Of a stretch of DNA of 64,000 bases, positions 29,051-38,864 are shown in pieces. This DNA is from Rugalucina vietnamica (lineage: Eukaryota; Mollusca; Bivalvia; Lucinida; Lucinidae). The notes under the pieces are model-generated. The model was not told where the DNA came from, searched no databases, and was given only the letters and a program-made list of their open reading frames with translations. Numbering within the stretch: position 1 is the stretch's first letter; every line of letters begins with the position of its first letter. The stretch covers positions 46,060,997-46,124,996 of the forward strand of contig OZ024883.1 of assembly GCA_964017185.1 (NCBI GenBank), given 5' to 3'. The translations under genes were made by a program, and so were the position numbers.

Positions 29051-29668
29051 TCACACAGTAGCGTATAACCCAAACGCGCGCCGGGCGTATGATAAATCTC
29101 AACAGGCTGAAGACTTTGGGCGTATAAAAATAATTTGCTTTAGAAGTCACACATTAGCGCCTGCCGGACGTATAAAAAATCTCAAAGTTTATTAGTACGG
29201 TTGTGATACGTCCAAGACACGCTAAGCACCCGCTACAGGCGCGCATCGAACGTTCAACGCGCGTTTCACATACGCTTGGGGCACGCTAGTGAAGCAACAT
29301 CTAATAAAATCGGAACGCGCATGGAACGTACACTGGTGTGCTTCAAACGCGCGCCAAACGCGTTCAGAGCGTATTCAACGCGCCTGTAGCGCGCGTAGAA
29401 CTTATTCGGGACGTATAAGTCACACGCCCGAGACACGCCGAGTTTTTCGAAAATTTTTAAGCATGTTTAATTTTTTTAGCCCAAAAGAGCGAAACGCGCA
29501 GAGACTTTTGAAGCGACGTACAGCGACGAGCGCCGGACGTACACCAAAGGTACCCAACGCACTTGTAGCGTGTTTTGAACGTGTTTCCGACGTGCGTCTG
29601 GCGTATGTTGAATTTTGCTATTTTTTCAACACGCCCGGCGCGCGTTTCACTTATACGCTACTGTGTGA
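29051..29668. mobile_element. CpG-rich non-autonomous DNA transposon with 38-bp terminal inverted repeats
   Basis: The left end (TCACACAGTAGCGTATAA followed by AAACGCGCGCCGGGCGT) is matched in reverse complement at the right end, with about three mismatches in 38 positions. The 618-bp interior is unusually rich in ACGCG, CGCGT and ACGT-type motifs compared with the A+T-rich surroundings. It carries no transposase. A 154-codon open frame crossing it is very rich in Arg, Cys and Ala from the CG motifs and runs past the right terminal repeat, so I do not call it a gene. No target-site duplication was convincing. Confidence 0.7.
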
Positions 29669-30253
29669 CTGCTGTTTAAATGATTCCTACAATGATGGAT
29701 GCATACACGTTTGTAAATACGAGTTGCCCAACAAGGTGAAGAAGGACAGCTAATGGGCAAAACAGAAGTAGTTGGGTTTTAACACTACATATGGACATGA
29801 CAGCCATCATTAGTCATGTGACCTGGATTTGTTATATACACTTTTGGTTCCACTTTCCTATAGATGCCTCATATAAACTGTGGCTTTGATTGACAAAGCC
29901 GTTCCAGAGGAGAACATGTTAAAATTTTATACATGTACATCATCCCAGAGTGGGGTCAGATTTTTCTCAAAACCATTACTATTCAGTAATGTTGTCCATT
30001 TCCTGCGATGTTTACCTTTAAATGACATTCTAAAATTTTTCACCATTCTAATGCATAATTATGTGACCTATGTTGGCTTTGCCAAAATAGGTCATGGTAA
30101 TCACAGAGTCATGATTCGTATAGTACTTTGGTCATTAATGCTCCATGCCATGTTTCGTTGAAACCAGTCCAATATATCAAGAGAAGATGGTCTTTGAAAA
30201 GTTTTACCATGCATGAGCATGGTGGCTATCTGGGTGATGTGATCTGGATTATT
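29669..30253. other. Non-coding stretch
   Basis: No gene, RNA gene or clear repeat is visible. A 93-codon open frame near 29,880 lacks any recognisable motif. Confidence 0.4.
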
Positions 30254-30320
30254 TACTCGTTAAAACCGCCTCGGCGAGGCGGTTCTAATGTGTACCCACA
30301 ATCAATGTCTTGAGCAAACA
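30254..30320. repeat. GC-rich hairpin repeat, copy 1
   Basis: ACCGCCTCGGCGAGGCGGT forms a near-perfect hairpin, followed by TGTGTACCCACAATCAATG. The same hairpin and 3' flank recur at 30,883-30,972 and 31,000-31,060. Confidence 0.7.
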
Positions 30321-30665
30321 ATGAAATTCAAAATATTTCCGATTTCATTTTTATTTTTTCCTACTAAAAAATCACTGTATTGTGCATGGACATGTTTTCG
30401 AAATGTAATATCAAAGACTGATGTGGCCCCACCAGGATTGGTGTGGGACTGGGGAGAACGATATAGTAGTTATAACGTGTACCCACAATCAATGTTTTGA
30501 GCAAAAATATCAAAATTTTCAAAATATTTCCGATGACATTTTCATTTTTTCCTACTGAAAAAATCACTGTATATAGTGCATGGACATGTTTTAGTAATGT
30601 AATATCAAAGACTCATATGTGGCCCTCAAGGAATAGATTGGACAGGACAGAACGATATCTATTTC
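30291..30665 (+). repeat. Tandem duplication, ~188-bp unit
   Basis: Two adjacent copies start at TGTACCCACAATCAATG (30,291 and 30,479). They share TTTTGAGCAAA-like sequence, AAATATTTCCGAT, TTTTTCCTACT, CATGGACATGTTTT, TAATATCAAAGACT and GAACGATAT in the same order. They differ by small indels. Open frames in this region are repeated shadows of the duplication. Confidence 0.75.
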
Positions 30666-30882
30666 AAGAAACATCAGATAATAATTTAAAGAAGTTATGG
30701 GGCAAATCTATTGAGCTTTTCGAGAACTGATGAAAACAGGGGGCTAGGGAAAAAGGTGGTTTATTTTTCGGGACGATTGAGCCATGCATCAGGAAAACAT
30801 GTCAGTGAAATATTTACCCCCTCAAACCCCACTTTTATATAGCAAAACTGGGATATGCAGGGGTATACCTATTTTTCTTATA

Positions 30883-30972
30883 TTTGCTCCAAAATATAGA
30901 TTGTGGGTACTCGTAATAATCGCCTGGGCGAGGCGGTTCTAACGTGTACCCACAATCTATGTTTTGAGCAAA
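30883..30972. repeat. 90-bp foldback palindrome with GC-rich core, copy 2
   Basis: The outer arms TTTGCTCCAAAATATAGATT and the complementary AATCTATGTTTTGAGCAAA flank GTGGGTAC and GTACCCAC. The core is CGCCTGGGCGAGGCGG. The whole unit can fold into one long hairpin. It may be a small foldback element, and its right half is shared with the repeats on either side. Confidence 0.7.
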
Positions 30973-30999
30973 AATAAGAAAAAAAGCAATTTTCATTTT

Positions 31000-31060
31000 G
31001 TACTCGTAAGAACCGCCTGGGCGAGGCGGTTCTAACGTGTACCCACAATCTATGTTTTGA
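31000..31060. repeat. GC-rich hairpin repeat, copy 3
   Basis: GAACCGCCTGGGCGAGGCGG plus the same right arm as copy 2 (GTACCCACAATCTATGTTTT). The left outer arm is missing apart from GTACTCGTAA. Confidence 0.7.
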
Positions 31061-32116
31061 GTAAAAAACAAGAAAAATAGCAATTGCCCTTTTTACAACT
31101 TTAAAAATCTCTGTATGCTGCACGAGCATATTTTTGTAATAAACCCAGGTGATAAAATCCCGGTTCCCTCTGTTAGGCCCTTACCCATATTACAAAAGGG
31201 GGTCAAATGATCAAATTTCAGCTGAGAAGTTGTACTCCCCATTTTAATTTCTACATATAACCTTATTTACCTCAAAGGATCAAAAGAAAACTTAAATCTG
31301 CAAAAACGGATGTGCAACATGCCAGTTTTACAATATCCGGTATTTAGAGCGCTAATACACCGTATTTACGGAAAAAATACGTTTTTTCTATAAATCGTAA
31401 CTCTTGACAATTTTCCAGTTGATAGCTGCAACTGTAGTGCAAATTTTCGCAACTCTTGGCGATTTTCCGGTCGATAACTACAACTGCAGGGACCTCAGCT
31501 GCAGGAGGGACCTCAATAGCAGGAGGGACCTCAACGACAGGGGTGGAAGTTGAGCCTTATTGTAAAACTGAATTAAAAAAAATAAAACCATGCGGTTTGT
31601 CGACGACTACGATGATAAATGTTTGTGTGTGTTTTTACATAATTATGTATCTAGTTTTGGTATAATCTAAATCTTCGACGAAACAATTGCCAGCATTTTA
31701 TACTATATGCAACCAAGATAGGGACCATTAAGTAGAGGCATTAGTATAGGTTTTGATCGAACTTTAAACTAGCAAAGCAGGCATAGAAGATCAGCAAGAT
31801 TATGTGGTTCTGTCTGTAACTGAAAACATACAAACAATCACTCATTACATGAATGAAAGGGGGCAACACATTTGCTGCATTATAACAAGACTATTGTATT
31901 TTGATTTAAGCCGCGAGCGTTAACAGATGCCTTCGTGGTATTAGGTCAGGTAAGACAAACAATATGTTGCACAGCCACAGAAATCTACTGAGCACTCTTG
32001 ATACTTTGGGTTCAGAAAACAGAGGGCTTGTAGACCTACTATTTTGTATTGTAACACAAGCACTGATCTGCTGCTCAGCTGATCTATGCTAATATTATCG
32101 TATATACAAAAGTCGT
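31061..32116. other. Non-coding stretch
   Basis: No gene is visible. Near 31,485-31,540 a short GCAGGAGGGACCTCA-type motif is repeated about three times. The rest shows no RNA gene or repeat that I can support. Confidence 0.4.
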
Positions 32117-32135
32117 TTTTCTCATAATGCGGCTC
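32117..32135 (+). mobile_element. Terminal fragment of the palindromic MITE family
   Basis: TTTTCTCATAATGCGGCTC matches the right terminus of the fuller MITE copy at 35,545-35,779 with one mismatch. Only the terminus is present. Confidence 0.5.
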
Positions 32136-32466
32136 ATATGAAACATTGGAAGGAATTGCCTTCAGTTTGCTTTACGTTTCCTACTTAAGCGCAGTGAACG
32201 AATTTCCGAGATAAGCGCAATTTTCTTTCTTCACCTGGACGGTTTTTCCCTATTTAAGCGCATTTCCTACTTAGTCGCCTCTAAGGTGTTATCGGCACGA
32301 CCGTCGTGCGACAAACGACACAAGGGGTGCCGTGTGCAAAAATTGATGGACGCTGGAAAACGCTCAGAAAAAAATTGAAAAAAGAATATCATATCAACGT
32401 TGTGTTAAATAATTCACTGACACTGTGCAGAATAGTTGATCCTCACTTGATTCAAACACTGAACTC

Positions 32467-33304
32467 ATGACCGGGGCAAGAGGAACCGGCAAAAAGGCAA
32501 ACGCCGCTAGTCAGTCGCCCAACAGCAGTCAGAGAAATCGGCCCTTTGTGTTCAAATGTGGGGGATCTGTGTAGTACATCTGATGAAAATGATGAGGACG
32601 TTATTCCCAAGTTACAGGAGATGCTCAGAGATCAGGCTGATCAGCCTGGGCTAGATAAGAATACTGCTACCGCAGTGGCTGTCACACAGTTACTTTTACC
32701 AGTGATGGACATGACAAATAGGAATGTTGAAAAGAGGCTTGCTCAAACTGAAACGTCCATAAACAAACTCAGAGCCTCAGTTAGGTTGAACGCTTATGAG
32801 AATGACAGATTACAGCAATATACCCGCAGGGAGAACATTAGAATCTCAGGCATACCAGAGGTGGATGGGGAGCAGTTGAAAGGGAAAATTGTTGAGCTGG
32901 GCAATGAGATGGAGCTCAACATAGTTGAGAGGGATATTAATGCTTGTCATCGGCTAGGACCCAAACATCCAGGGAGATCGCGTGCTATCATTGTACGCTT
33001 TTTTGCGAGAGATACGAAGCATGACTTTCTTGTGAACAAGAACAAGCTGAAAGACAAAGTCAGTTATAGAAACGTGTATATTAATGAAGATCTCACGCCT
33101 CTGAGGTCAAAGATGCTTCACTACGTTAAACGACAAGACGGTGTGGAATCGGCGTACACTCGGGAGGGAAAAGTCACCTGTCGCATCCGCGACGGATCTC
33201 GGATTACTATTGAAACGCCTGATGACCTGTTTAAGCTGGGACTGACGAATATACAGCTCGGTTTCAAAAATAACATGCCCTTGCAATGTCGCAAAATAAA
33301 TTGA
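32467..33304 (+). pseudogene. LINE ORF1 (coiled coil plus RNA-binding domain), frameshifted
   Basis: The protein is of the RRM-type ORF1 family that binds the element's own RNA in non-LTR retrotransposons. A leucine-rich, probably coiled-coil segment (VEKRLAQTETSINKLRASV) is followed by QYTRRENIRISGIPE, a signature of this ORF1 class, and then by RLGPKHPG and RAIIVRF. The likely start ATG is at 32,467 and begins a basic, Ser/Asn-rich leader. That frame meets a stop near 32,572, whereas the main frame (252 codons) is open without an ATG where it begins. A one-base excess in the GGGGG run at about 32,559 would explain the break. Length is somewhat short for the family. Whether it belongs to the LINE that follows is uncertain. 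Confidence 0.75.
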
Positions 33305-33599
33305 CCTCTTCGCCTACATTGCATCGACATTTGCTTGATGGCTATTAACCTGGTACGAATGAAACTTCTGCATATTGTGCATATGGATAAGTGTGTTAAA
33401 ATGGTATAAATGTTATATCGATCATGAGCAGTCCGATCTGACAGGAAGCTGCTTTTGGCGTATACCAAAATTCTGACAGATTTAAAGTCAAGTTTTCAAA
33501 TTTAGGCGGTTGTCATGGTGTACGTACTGTGAATATTGCCACTTTATGACCTGCATTCTAGGCATTGACACCTATTTGGGACATCTTAAAACTTGCACT
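33252..33599 (+). repeat. 348-bp inverted repeat, left arm (ORF1 3' end and downstream)
   Basis: The arm starts in the last codons of the ORF1 pseudogene (TACAGCTCGGTTTCAAAAAT) and runs through non-coding sequence to AAAACTTGCAC. It is matched in inverse orientation at 34,584-34,931 at moderate identity. The two arms have nearly the same length and face each other across about 1 kb. Confidence 0.8.
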
Positions 33600-34583
33600 A
33601 CACTCGCAAAAGTATAGAATCAGACAGTGGGAGTTTAATGTACCCATTGCCTTGTATATAAGTACCTTGCAAAAGCATGTTTTCAACACAAAAATTATCT
33701 TCAAATTTATCCAATTTTATAAATTTGCATCTGAATAGCAGTAATAATTGAAATGATTATTTTTAGATATTTCCTATATATATATTGTTTCTCATATAAC
33801 GCGCACATGCCTATGACAATGTTAAAGTTATGTAATGACCCTCTTAAACATAGTACATGTATATTAATCAAAGACATCTGTTGGTATGTGAATATATTTG
33901 TTTGAAATACTGTGACTGATGATCTTATGAAGACGGTTTATATAAGAAATAATTCCAGAGAAACTCTTACCAAACAAATATCAGGCGCAAGAGAACACAG
34001 TAAGATGTAAATGGACAGTAAGAAAAGTTTTGCTTCCTGAACACTGTTAAGACCTAGCGTAACTAGACAGGTACAGCGAAAAACAACCAAGTAATTTAAA
34101 CTTAACAATATTTAATTTTAAACAATAATCCAAAGAGAATTTAGAATTCTCCAGAGAGAATTCAAGGCCGCAACGACCATCAAGACTAAACGAGAGTCCA
34201 CTAGACCCTTCGAGATCTCAGTATACATAGTCCAAATATATTTTTAACTTATGGTAAAAAAAAACACTCACTCCATTTTCATCTGGAATTATCCACAAAG
34301 TGCTCATAGAATTTTCTATACTTCTAAATTATATAACAGTGATAAAGATAATCAATGACATTCTTCTACAAAGTTCTAGATAATAAATTGTAGAAACATA
34401 AAAAGAAATATATATTAATTAATTGGGTTACTCCCCTTTGATTATATATATATAAATTATAAGTAATAGCTTTTAAAAGAATCAATATTATTGAATCAAT
34501 TATATATAACAACACACGCCTTTAATGAAAGGAATAGCGTCTATTTAATCATTATTTTAGTACTTAAAATGTAACACGAATCT
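33600..34583. other. A+T-rich spacer of the inverted repeat
   Basis: About 984 bp of A+T-rich sequence with TATATATA runs near 33,775 and 34,445 and no credible gene. Its base composition is more A+T-rich than the arms. Confidence 0.5.
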
Positions 34584-34931
34584 GGTGCAAGTTTTAAGGT
34601 ATCTAAAATAGATGTCCATGAATCAGGTTCAGGTCGGAAAGTGGCAATATTCACAGTACGTACATCATACCAATCGCCTAAACTTGCAAACTTGACTTTA
34701 AATCTGTCAGAATTTTAATCATGGCCAAAGGCAGCTTCCTATCCGATTGCACTGCTCATGATCAATATAAATTTAATACCATCTTGACACACATAAAAAT
34801 AGGCAAAAAATGTAGAAAATTTATTTGAACCAGGTCAACAGTCATCAAGCAATGGTCGATGCAATGAAGGTAAGGTGGTCAATTTATTTTGCGACATTGC
34901 AGGGGTATGTTATTTTTGAAACCGAGCTGTA
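34584..34931 (-). repeat. 348-bp inverted repeat, right arm
   Basis: Reverse complement of 33,252-33,599: it contains TTTTTGAAACCGAGCTGTA, GCGACATTGCA, GCTCATGATCAATAT and ATTCACAGTACGTAC. It is a second, inverted copy of the ORF1 3' region. The level of divergence suggests two family members in opposite orientation rather than a very recent palindromic duplication. Confidence 0.8.
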
Positions 34932-35193
34932 GATTACATTGCTCTGGGCCTTAGTGCTTTAGAGTAGTGCAGGCAGGGAAGGGTCAAGAGTACTCTTAAC
35001 CATGACTATGATACCAGATGTGACAATCCAAATAAACAGAGTCTAGACTCTAGATGGCATAGTGTGTTTCCTACTCGCGTTCGCGTAACAGAAAGTTCTA
35101 ATCCGAATCGCGTTCGCGTAACAGAACTGAGTTCTAATTATAGACATTGTTGTCTCACACAGAAATCGGGTGGTAACAGTTCACATAATATAA
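34932..35193. other. Region with ACTCGCGTTCGCGTAACAG motifs upstream of LINE-A
   Basis: Short copies of a motif close to TCGCGTTCGCGTAACAGAA occur near 35,076 and 35,109 and again inside the following open frame (near 35,288 and 35,324). In-frame stops such as TAA at 35,191 bound the coding part of LINE-A on this side. Confidence 0.45.
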
Positions 35194-35544
35194 ACTCTGA
35201 AGGTCAATAAACATTCTGAAGAAGAAACTCTACAGGCTCAAGTTCAACAGAGAGACGTTATAAATTTAAATAATGTTAATACTACTCGCGTTACTCGCGT
35301 TAGCGTAACAGAAAGTGTTAAAAATACTCGCGTTCGCGAAAGTTCTAATCATAGACATTCTGATGTCAATAAACATTCTGATGAAGAAGCTCTACAGGTC
35401 CAAACCCAACACACAGACATTATAAATTTAAATGACCCCATAATTTTACCAAATGTTATATCAGAAGAAAGTTTTGATACTCTTGATTCTACATCTAGTA
35501 GTCGTAATTTTGAGATAGAGCCAGTTGATACTGTTTTATTAAAT
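35194..35544 (+). pseudogene. LINE-A N-terminal segment with in-frame repeat
   Basis: An open stretch in frame with the endonuclease once the MITE is set aside. It is rich in Ser, Asn, Thr and acidic residues (for example SDEEALQVQTQHTDIINLND). A 162-bp (54-codon) repeat is visible: GTCAATAAACATTCTGA starts at 35,203 and again at 35,365, followed by similar codons ending in ATAAATTTAAAT. Function is unknown. It precedes the endonuclease domain and could be the C-terminus of an ORF1 or a linker of ORF2. Confidence 0.5.
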
Positions 35545-35779
35545 GAGCCGCGACGTGAGAAAACCGGTCTTCGGGGTTTCCGACCAGGTCCGACACAAAC
35601 TGAGCTGTGCAAGCACAGAAGATGACTAGAGACTGTAAATTTTGGATTTAGAAAGAAGGGGAATTGTACTATCCGTGTAGCGAAAACAAAGCCGCTGATC
35701 AGCTTCGCAGTTACTGCGAAGCTGATCTGCGCCTTTGTTTTCGCATAAGCGAAAATCCGGTTTTCTCATGACGCGGCTC
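35545..35779. mobile_element. Palindromic MITE (235 bp) inserted in LINE-A
   Basis: The ends are inverted repeats: GAGCCGCGACGTGAGAAAAC at the left and the complementary ...TTTTCTCATGACGCGGCTC at the right. The centre is a long hairpin around GATCAGCTTCGCAGT and ACTGCGAAGCTGATC. AAAT occurs on both sides (35,541-35,544 and 35,780-35,783). Removing the element with one AAAT joins the LINE-A reading frame exactly in phase, which supports the boundaries and a 4-bp duplication. There is no coding capacity. Related copies are at 44,429, 60,750 and 62,456, with a terminal fragment at 32,117. Confidence 0.85.
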
Positions 35780-35783
35780 AAAT

Positions 35784-36887
35784 AATTCTAGTCCTGAGAA
35801 TTCTAGTCTTGAAAGTGTTAATACTAGTCATGAGGATTCTACATTTGATGCATCACTTGGCTTACTCGAGCTTAGTGATGTATCAGATGATATGAATGTC
35901 TCAAATGATGCTATGATTTTAAAGGAACATACCTACTCTATACCTGATAATTCATTGTCAGTCAAGCTGGTTTATATCAATGTATATTGCCTACTTTCAA
36001 AGTTGCGTTACCCGGATTTTGAGGAATTCTGTCAGTCTTATGACATAATTTGTTTAGCTGAGAGTAAGTTGGGTTCTTTTGATAGTTTTGACATTCAGAA
36101 CTTTAGCATTTTGCACTTGATTAATCGTAAGCAAGCCAAAATAAGATCAGGTGGAATTGCAGTCTTGGTTAAGGATACTATTTTTGAACATGTTAAGGTT
36201 TTAAATAGTAGTTCTGAAAACGTGTTATGGTTTACAGTTAATAATTCGTTGTTACATGAGTTAGTATTATTTGGTGTTGTTTATATACCTCCTGAAAGTA
36301 GTTCATACAGTAAAATAAGCATTTTTGGTTCCATTGAGAATGACATATTAACATTAAATCCTGAAAATAATCACAGAATCTGTTTGATAGGGGATTTCAA
36401 TGCTCATACATCAAATGCTGATGATTTTATTTATGTAAATGAGTATATCTGTGACAATTTTAATTTGGATGATGTCACAAAACAAGTTTTACATAAAAGT
36501 TTACTTGAAGATTTGGGCATAACTACTACTAGATATAATTCTGATAAATCTAAGATTGATAATTATGGATCTCGCCTTTTAGGTATGTGTAAGAGTTTTG
36601 ATATACACATTGCAAATGGTAGGTTGTTTAAAGACAGGGGTATTGGAGCTGCTACTTGTAAAAATACAACTGTTGTTGATTATTGTATTATGTCACCTGA
36701 ATTGTTTTCATATGTGTCAAACTTTGAAATTTTACCTTTTGATCCCTTGTTGAGTGATGTACATAATGGCATTGCTGTTGAATTTTTAAGCAAGCCTGTA
36801 AAGGCAGATGTATTTGAGGTAGAGGAGCAGCCCACAAAAAATGCAAATGGTCTAATGAGAAAAAAGACACCTTTATCAATTCATTAG
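35784..36887 (+). pseudogene. LINE-A apurinic/apyrimidinic-type endonuclease domain
   Basis: Nicks target DNA to prime reverse transcription in non-LTR elements. The domain is marked by VYINVYCLLSKL near its start, the catalytic-type DIICLAESKLGS, GGIAVLVKD, CLIGDFNAHTS and a C-terminal SDVH motif, in family order. An ATG at 35,892 lies inside the open stretch, but the frame is already open upstream of it. The frame ends at 36,887 only because of a one-base shift in an A run near 36,838. The correct frame continues with FINSLDLLSVLELEHK. Confidence 0.8.
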
Positions 36888-37423
36888 ATTTACTATCAGT
36901 TTTAGAACTTGAGCATAAAATGTCTGATATTTTGTCTACGGACTGTGCCAACGTTAACCAAACAATTATTGACTCTCTTGTTGAAAATTGTAATAAGATT
37001 TTATTAGATGCAGCGTCAGAATCTGATATGTTTTTTACCACAAAACATAAAAAACTACTGTTAAAAAAATTAAAAAGCCTTGGTTTAATAGAGATTGTTT
37101 TATTAAACGTAAAGAATATTTTAAGGCCCGAAATTTAAGTTGGAGAACTAAATCTACAGAAAACAGCAGTGGCGGATTTAGAGGGGGTTCGGGTGGTTCG
37201 CTTGAACCCCCCTCTGGTACCAAATTATTTCCATTTCATGGGGAAATTTATTCAAAATAAGGTAAAATATTGAAAACGAACCCCCTCTTGAGGGATTTGA
37301 ACCCCCCTTCCAGAAATCCTAGATCCGCCCCTGAACAGAACAAATCTAATCCGTTGTAGTAAAGCATACAAAAAAGAAATTAATAAACAATACAATGCTT
37401 ACAGAAAGGATTTTATTTCAAAG
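36888..37423 (+). pseudogene. LINE-A linker between endonuclease and RT, frameshifted
   Basis: After the first shift the sequence continues with SDILSTDCANVNQTIIDSL, then a second shift in an A run near 37,065 leads to KKPWFNRDCFIKRKEYFKA, a KPWF-type linker typical of these ORF2 proteins. The TIR element at 37,167-37,333 is inserted just downstream. Beyond it the frame resumes with NLIRCSKAYKKEINKQYNAY, directly ahead of the reverse transcriptase. Confidence 0.75.
37167..37333. mobile_element. 167-bp TIR element with 5-bp target duplication, in LINE-A
   Basis: The element begins CAGTGGCGGATTTAGAGG and ends CCTAGATCCGCCCCTG, which are inverted repeats of each other with a few mismatches. AACAG lies on both sides (37,162-37,166 and 37,334-37,338). 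Removing the element and one AACAG restores an unbroken reading frame in LINE-A, which strongly supports the borders. The interior is G- then C-rich (runs of GGGGG and CCCCCC). CAGTGGCGGAT-type ends are common in small non-autonomous DNA transposons of marine invertebrates; the superfamily is not assigned. Confidence 0.85.
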
Positions 37424-38558
37424 TTGAGAAGTATGAAGACGAATGATCCTAAATCATACTGGTCGCTAATAAATAAATCCACGGAAAAACAAAAATCTGT
37501 TGTGAACAAAGTGGCTTTGGAAACTTTTTATGACCATTTCAAAAACCTTAGCAATGAAAATAATGAGCCTGTTGCATTCACATTTGATATTGAAAATGTA
37601 GATATTAATGATAATACTGAGGTAAATAGACCTTTTTCTGAAGCTGATATACTACAGGCTATAAAATCCTTGAAAAATAACAAAAACTGTGGTACTGACT
37701 TAATTTTGAATGAATTCCTGAAATGTGCCTCTGGAAAAATGTTGAATGTATTGAAGCTTTTTAATATTGTTTTTGAGTCAGGAATTGTACCAAATAGTTG
37801 GACTGAAGGCATAATTTGTCCTATTTATAAAAATAAAGGTGATGTGAATGATCCAGACATTATAGAGGAATTACTATTTTAAGCTGTTTTGGTAAATTGT
37901 TTACTTCTGTTTTAAATAGCAGACTTAATTGTTTTTTGGAGAGTATGAATGTATTATGTGAAGAACAGGCTGGTTTTAGAAAAGGTTATAGTACTATGGA
38001 TCATATCTTTAATCTTAAATGTCTAGTTGATTTGTACATGTATCTGCACCGAAATAAGCATTTATTTTGTGCATTTATTGATTATAGGAAAGCTTTTGAC
38101 TCAGTAAATCGTTTGGCATTGTGGCAAAAACTTTTACAGCAAAATGTAAATGGAAAAATGTTAAAGATTATTTATAGTATGTACGATAGTGCAAAATCAT
38201 GTGTTCGGCAAAACCAACATTTGTCAAATTATTTTTTTAGCAATGTTGGAGTCCGTCAGGGTGAGAACTTATCCCCAATACTCTTTTCACTGTTTTTGAA
38301 TGACTTAGTAGAGTTTATTTCACATGGATTTGATGGTTTGACAAATATAACTGAAGCTATACATTTGTTTTGTGACACCGATGATGTAGAAGTCTATTTT
38401 AAACTGTATCTCTCGTTATATGCCGATGATACAGTCATTTTGGCTGAGTCTCAGGAACAGCTGCAGGCTGCACTAAATTCTATGTATTTGTATTGTCAAA
38501 CATGGAAACTTTAAGTAAATCCTGCAAAAACTAAAGTGGTTATATTTTCTGAAAGAAA
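37424..38558 (+). pseudogene. LINE-A reverse transcriptase domain, broken
   Basis: RT motifs appear in order: KNNKNCGTDLILNEFLKCA, GIICPIYKNKGDVNDP, EEQAGFRKGYSTMDHIF, FCAFIDYRKAFDSV (catalytic Asp of motif A), GVRQGENLSPILFSLFLNDL and LYADDTVILAE (YADD of motif C, near 38,416-38,433). A one-base loss near 37,858 puts the frame into a stop at 37,882, and a TAA sits at 38,512 after CQTWKL. The following codons (VNPAKTKVVIFSERK) show that the domain went on. LINE-B is inserted directly after them. The copy cannot make active enzyme. Confidence 0.9.
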
Positions 38559-38831
38559 GTGACCTGGCTACGTATCTGGCCTAGCAAATGGAGCCCAAAT
38601 AACGTAATCATACGGATAAATGTCGAAGATGACGAGTTTGCAGATCGGCTACTGTCTCCAACATTTTGGCCTCGGGGAGTCAGGTGCAGGCCTTGGGTAG
38701 ATAGAAGGGGCGGTTACTCTGATCGACGCGCTACTAATCGTTCAAACTTTGATCGGCAGCTATACGGTCGGGCTGATGTTGATGATTACAATCCTTTCTC
38801 TCCCCTGAGGAATGAATTAAATATTGACTAA
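38559..38831 (+). pseudogene. LINE-B ORF1, C-terminal fragment
   Basis: The frame is open from the truncation point with no ATG of its own. It includes WSPNNVIIRINVEDDEFADR, the segment FWPRGVRCRPW, an Arg/Gly-rich stretch and a short acidic end. FWP.GV.CRPW followed by a basic tail looks like the end of a nucleic-acid-binding ORF1 protein. It stops 33 bp before the ORF2 start, the close spacing usual for such elements. Confidence 0.6.
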
Positions 38832-38864
38832 AGTTAAGTACATTAGTAACCACGACCCTTTTTC

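Noticed and set aside
29289-29753. 154-codon open frame rich in Arg, Cys and Ala
   Set aside because: Its composition comes from the CG-motif content of the transposon, and it crosses the element's right inverted end.
30835-31129. Minus-strand frames with repeated TLEPPRPG peptide
   Set aside because: The repeated peptide is the translation of the GC-rich hairpin repeat in two frames.
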